Source: Pseudomonas spelaei
GTDB lineage: Bacteria > Pseudomonadota > Gammaproteobacteria > Pseudomonadales > Pseudomonadaceae
DNA: 64,000 nucleotides
Direction of reading: 5' to 3'
Assembly: GCF_009724245.1 (NCBI RefSeq)
Contig: NZ_WNNK01000012.1
Coordinates: forward strand, 124,001-188,000
Positions within the stretch are counted from its first letter, which is position 1. Every line of letters starts with the position of its first letter. The notes beneath the pieces are model-generated. The model saw nothing but the letters and a program-made list of their open reading frames with translations. It was not told the DNA's origin and made no database searches. Below, piece by piece: positions 61,801-64,000 of the stretch. The translations under genes were made by a program, and so were the position numbers.

Positions 61801-63699
61801 CGTCAGCCAGGCCAGTACACTTTCCTGGATTGCTCCGGGCTGCGCGATGGCGGCCAGTAAAAGGTCACGGCTGGCAAACTCCAGCAGCGCTTCGCGATAG
61901 GCTGGGCGATAGAGCAGGTGTGGCCCGGACTGCGTGTTGCGTGGTTCGATGATGAACATGTTCTGCACCACATCAGCCCTGGCGCCGGGTTTGCGTTGAA
62001 AGGCGAGCGCGCGCATGACGATTTCATCGGCGCCGACCCAGCGCTCTGTACGCTGGGTGCAGACCACGGCCTGGACGCAGCGAAAGCCGCGTAGCGTAAG
62101 CCCGGCTTCAGCCTTTATTGTGTGTTCCAGTGCCTGGGTTTTCAGCTCGATAGGTCGCTGCCCGCAGAACAGGCGTTCGCGCTTTTTGGCCTCTTCAGTG
62201 CCGCTCAGCAGTGCCTGTTGAATATAGGCTGGGTAGTTTCGACCGACATCGACCCGTTGGACCAGTTGGAACACGTACTCCGCAGTCAGCCACGCTTCGA
62301 TCTCCTGGCCACCGGTGTGGCGCACGGTCATGCGACCATTGGGTCTTCCCGAGAGGTTTTTCAGGGTCAGGTCGACCAGGCTCATCGTGACCTTTTCAAT
62401 GTAGCCACTTTGCAGCGTGCCCACGGGCACATGGAAGGTCAGCTCCAGGTCATCGGCCTTGTACCGTGCTTGCGCAACGTCGGTGCAAGTGCGTGTGCCG
62501 TGCAATACGGCGTTTTGCTCCAGGCACAGTTGGTGGTCCAAGTGGCTGGCGGCATAGGTGCGGATATCGTCCAGCCCATCCAGGTAGCCTTCACCCCGCG
62601 TCAGGTGCCTCAGGCTGGCCTGTTCGATCAGGCATTGGCGATAGGCCGCGAGGTGGGCAGGCGAGGCGTTTCGCAGCCAGTCGGGGAGGGCGGCCTGGAT
62701 TGGCGACAAGGTGTCGACGGGTGTGCGTGGCGAACCGGTAAACAAAGTGGCCGGGTTGGTGATCGACTCAAACAGTTGCTCTACGGTTTCGATGGAGGTA
62801 CCGGCAGGCAGTGGTATGGCTGCGAGATCTTCCAGTTGCTGATTGAAGGCCAGTGCCGCCTGCACTTCGAAGATATCGCCGTCGGGTTCGTACAAGTGCC
62901 AGGTGATTTTATCGGCAATGAACTGCTGCCCCATGCGCTCGCCCCATGCCTGGCCGAATGCATCCAGGCTGGCGTAGGACTCGACCTGACCTGACAAGGA
63001 ACACAACCACACGCGCTGGCCGCTGACCACCAGGATCGCGCTGGACTGCAATGTCAGCGTGGAGGTTTCACGGATCAGCTGCGTTTCCAGGGTGTAGGCG
63101 TGGATCGAATTGTCGGGCCATGGCAGGCCTGCTCTGGCTTCCCGGGTGGGGTAATTGGCCAAGGTGCTGAGTATCTGCAGCTGCTGGGCATTGTCGCCAG
63201 ACTGGCGAATAGCCGAGGTTCTCAGCATGCCTTGCAGCAACCCGGCAAACCAGTGCCAGCGGCTGCCGCCGGCGTTGCTGTCTTGTCCCCAGTACTCGGT
63301 CAGTGCATCTTGAAACCCGACAAACAGAATCAAGGGCAGTTCCCGGATCAGGGCTTCGACGACGTTCAGGTCATAGGGGGCATGACCATTGGTGGGTGCG
63401 GTGAGGCGGGTCCCGGTGGCGTCACTCAGATAGCCATCAAGGTTGTCGCGCACTGACAGGTCGGGAAGGCTGCCGTCGGCAATATGTTTGAGCGCCACCT
63501 TCAGGAGTGGATGCAGGGCTCGGCCGCCACCGTCGCGGGGCAGTGCCAGGCAAAGATCAGAAAGAGGATTGGACAGGGCAGGGAATTGTTCTTTCAGGGA
63601 GTCGGTCAGCATCCGGGTGACAACTGAGCGCAGGGATGGGCGAGTGAGGAACTGTGCGTCTACGGCTTTCTTCAGAATGTTTTCGGTTGGGTTTGGCAT
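58816..63699 (-). CDS. Giant dermonecrotic-toxin-domain (DUF6543-like) protein
   Basis: 1627-aa protein. The N-terminal ~650 residues resemble the DUF6543/dermonecrotic toxin domain common in large Pseudomonas proteins (for example LPLILFVGFQDALTEYWGQD near 120 and WFAGLLQGMLRTSAIRQ). A hydrophobic region at about 722-760 could insert in a membrane. A long coiled-coil stretch runs about 945-1075. No catalytic motif, signal peptide or secretion tag is obvious to me. It stands alone, with no immunity-like gene downstream. The T6SS cluster is 28 kb away. Toxin function is suggested by family name only. Confidence 0.8.
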   Translation of the reverse strand: MPNPTENILKKAVDAQFLTRPSLRSVVTRMLTDSLKEQFPALSNPLSDLCLALPRDGGGRALHPLLKVALKHIADGSLPDLSVRDNLDGYLSDATGTRLTAPTNGHAPYDLNVVEALIRELPLILFVGFQDALTEYWGQDSNAGGSRWHWFAGLLQGMLRTSAIRQSGDNAQQLQILSTLANYPTREARAGLPWPDNSIHAYTLETQLIRETSTLTLQSSAILVVSGQRVWLCSLSGQVESYASLDAFGQAWGERMGQQFIADKITWHLYEPDGDIFEVQAALAFNQQLEDLAAIPLPAGTSIETVEQLFESITNPATLFTGSPRTPVDTLSPIQAALPDWLRNASPAHLAAYRQCLIEQASLRHLTRGEGYLDGLDDIRTYAASHLDHQLCLEQNAVLHGTRTCTDVAQARYKADDLELTFHVPVGTLQSGYIEKVTMSLVDLTLKNLSGRPNGRMTVRHTGGQEIEAWLTAEYVFQLVQRVDVGRNYPAYIQQALLSGTEEAKKRERLFCGQRPIELKTQALEHTIKAEAGLTLRGFRCVQAVVCTQRTERWVGADEIVMRALAFQRKPGARADVVQNMFIIEPRNTQSGPHLLYRPAYREALLEFASRDLLLAAIAQPGAIQESVLAWLTDDARAIYNNGGFKEPHYVRIGGIGSEFDPLPDVPKPATLAPADDESNVQLQQALNSGQLMDYLFVSEARQLLDQADRESTSNAESRWALILEGVQLGFNTLLMLVRGPLAAVGWLMQLALGLKQDLPALESEDPTARELAWVDLLLNLSMVLLHHGLPTEASGRPVVESLPRLPFRRAPGQAISRPPVIARGVVGLPSEPPGGGRTLLDFDRSLAGDSASARLLEKLLEVNVRWPEPAPKPIAIGDFRGLFKIDNLWHASVGGLLFRVRVVPGFVEVFIIHPDKPNHPGIKLSTDGNGHWTLDRGLKLAGGGPKRLAALREENSRKTEQLQVRMQALNVEITPPMTEFRASLARMSTAHTNLTKQAATLKLVWRLLENATGTQQSTLETRHQSEMHNYATLRAQYETLLETLQERHAQLLPSRHELVKVGQELEKYGGAGSHVQDRAKTLRTLWDEQLTLHIYEIAWADTLRFTDRGEPMTQLIQRMLLEKQLGNSAAYDEHVAKSIALADIQQHMAVNTRSMETTLELLEQDSMAGRAIREELLATIKSPQQFFPENLKINALIPLSWVAVELSVVERSPLEALYIEHADHSSLSQSLLSHIEVRSSSGYPLDEQRQVYNTVLDKYRSYEGAIGALKLVNPKRLNPVAERLLNELRYARALAESELETVVRRQEELEVEASRSKNLRPKAPTKRIFKTRKRKYFVGDLKPADGKITHEHFTITNPADGQTVASFEQQAGEWVEITEEVTTEPQPQTRPLATLKSLGQKLIQQRTDIERVITAQQQQLESPITRQAVNPGDWDELLTGQAKKLTDLADEITREHPGQPSAQDLIDDYKAHARDMQRMAQRICSDAYKRQWPTLESLDYLWRHKEVDINLTSLADPQRPTLSGDFFTEYAVYDKAQKPPTVLWYGHFHYAAADAPPARYTRAHLKLPSQRKYTQKDLLKQHVQAWLHSQQEPGAEPIEKILYVLIAPPQDQLFLAIAPAPQSTTH

Positions 63700-63846
63700 T
63701 GGAGTAGTCCTTTACGTTGGGTAGGCATGCCCCCCGTAAAGTAATGTCAACCACGCGCCTGGTGCGGTAACCGACTACCACTGAGTGATGCGAAACGGGA
63801 AAGACGCAAGGGATTGGCCTATCATGAGCGTCTTTCCCTCTGATTG

Positions 63847-64000
63847 ATGACCCTGATGACTGCCGCTAGCCTGCCTATTGAACTTGAATCCAGCGACATG
63901 CTCGAAATCGACGGGCTACATGCCTTTGATTTCACTTTCGACGATCAGCAGTTGCAGATCACGTGCATGGACGGCCGCGCCGAGAAGCGCTGGACGTTCA
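63847..64000 (+). CDS. DUF5629-like small protein, cut by the right edge
   Basis: The frame starts MTLMTAASLPIELESSDMLE and stays open to the edge (51 codons seen). The stretch SSDMLEIDGLHAFDF with CMDGRAEKRWTF resembles small Pseudomonas DUF5629 proteins. A second ATG at 63856 is an alternative start. The divergent spacer to the toxin-domain gene is 147 bp. Function is unknown. Confidence 0.6.
   Translation, partial: MTLMTAASLPIELESSDMLEIDGLHAFDFTFDDQQLQITCMDGRAEKRWTF

Overview
The window looks like a chromosomal segment of a Pseudomonas of the fluorescens group. The grounds are high-GC coding sequence throughout, Pseudomonas-type REP/REPIN repeats (cores GTGGGAGCTGGCTTGCC and GTGGGAGCTGTCGAGCC), an H2-type type VI secretion (T6SS) locus, and small families I associate with Pseudomonas (DUF6388-like, DUF5629-like, PraB-like). 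All identifications come from reading the sequence and translations; no database search was run.

Layout. 1-1147: a tandem array of about 203/204-bp units, each carrying a REPIN, entering from the left edge and sitting directly before an ABC transporter operon. 1195-5315: two peptide-type permeases, a double-ATPase subunit and an NAD(P)H:quinone-type flavoprotein. 5317-8787 (minus): LuxR-type regulator, class III aminotransferase and polyamine-type periplasmic binding protein. 8954-9775: aldo/keto reductase. 9822-31011: a T6SS locus, with hcp divergent behind a sigma54-like promoter, then tssA-B-C-E-F-G-H, a sigma54 activator, a small lipoprotein, an FHA protein, tssJ-K-L-M, a PP2C phosphatase and a Ser/Thr kinase. 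This order matches the H2-T6SS of P. aeruginosa. 30993-36489: accessory genes including a serine hydrolase and an unusual PTS-EIIC/EAL fusion.

35641-53731 appears devoted to aliphatic compounds. On the minus strand lie a Baeyer-Villiger-type monooxygenase, an SDR and a PF10118-type protein. On the plus strand lie an alpha/beta hydrolase, alkane hydroxylase AlkB, three tandem PraB-like secreted proteins, a FadL-type porin, FadE, a FabG4-like reductase, a MaoC hydratase, a FadI-like thiolase and FadD. Together these could take an alkane through uptake, terminal oxidation (and possibly subterminal oxidation via BVMO plus esterase), CoA activation and a full beta-oxidation turn. The hydratase/reductase pair is of the MaoC/FabG type rather than FadB, which suggests (R)-3-hydroxyacyl-CoA intermediates. 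Rubredoxin, needed by AlkB, is not in the window. Similar AT-rich boxes precede three of these transcription units.

53855-64000: a Gfo/Idh/MocA dehydrogenase behind two copies of a GGAA-N6-TTCC-like operator, a YCF48-like protein paired with an MMPL/RND exporter, a clear rho-independent terminator, a 1627-residue dermonecrotic-toxin-domain (DUF6543-like) protein, and the start of a small gene cut by the right edge. No tRNA, rRNA, CRISPR array, transposase or prophage gene was seen.
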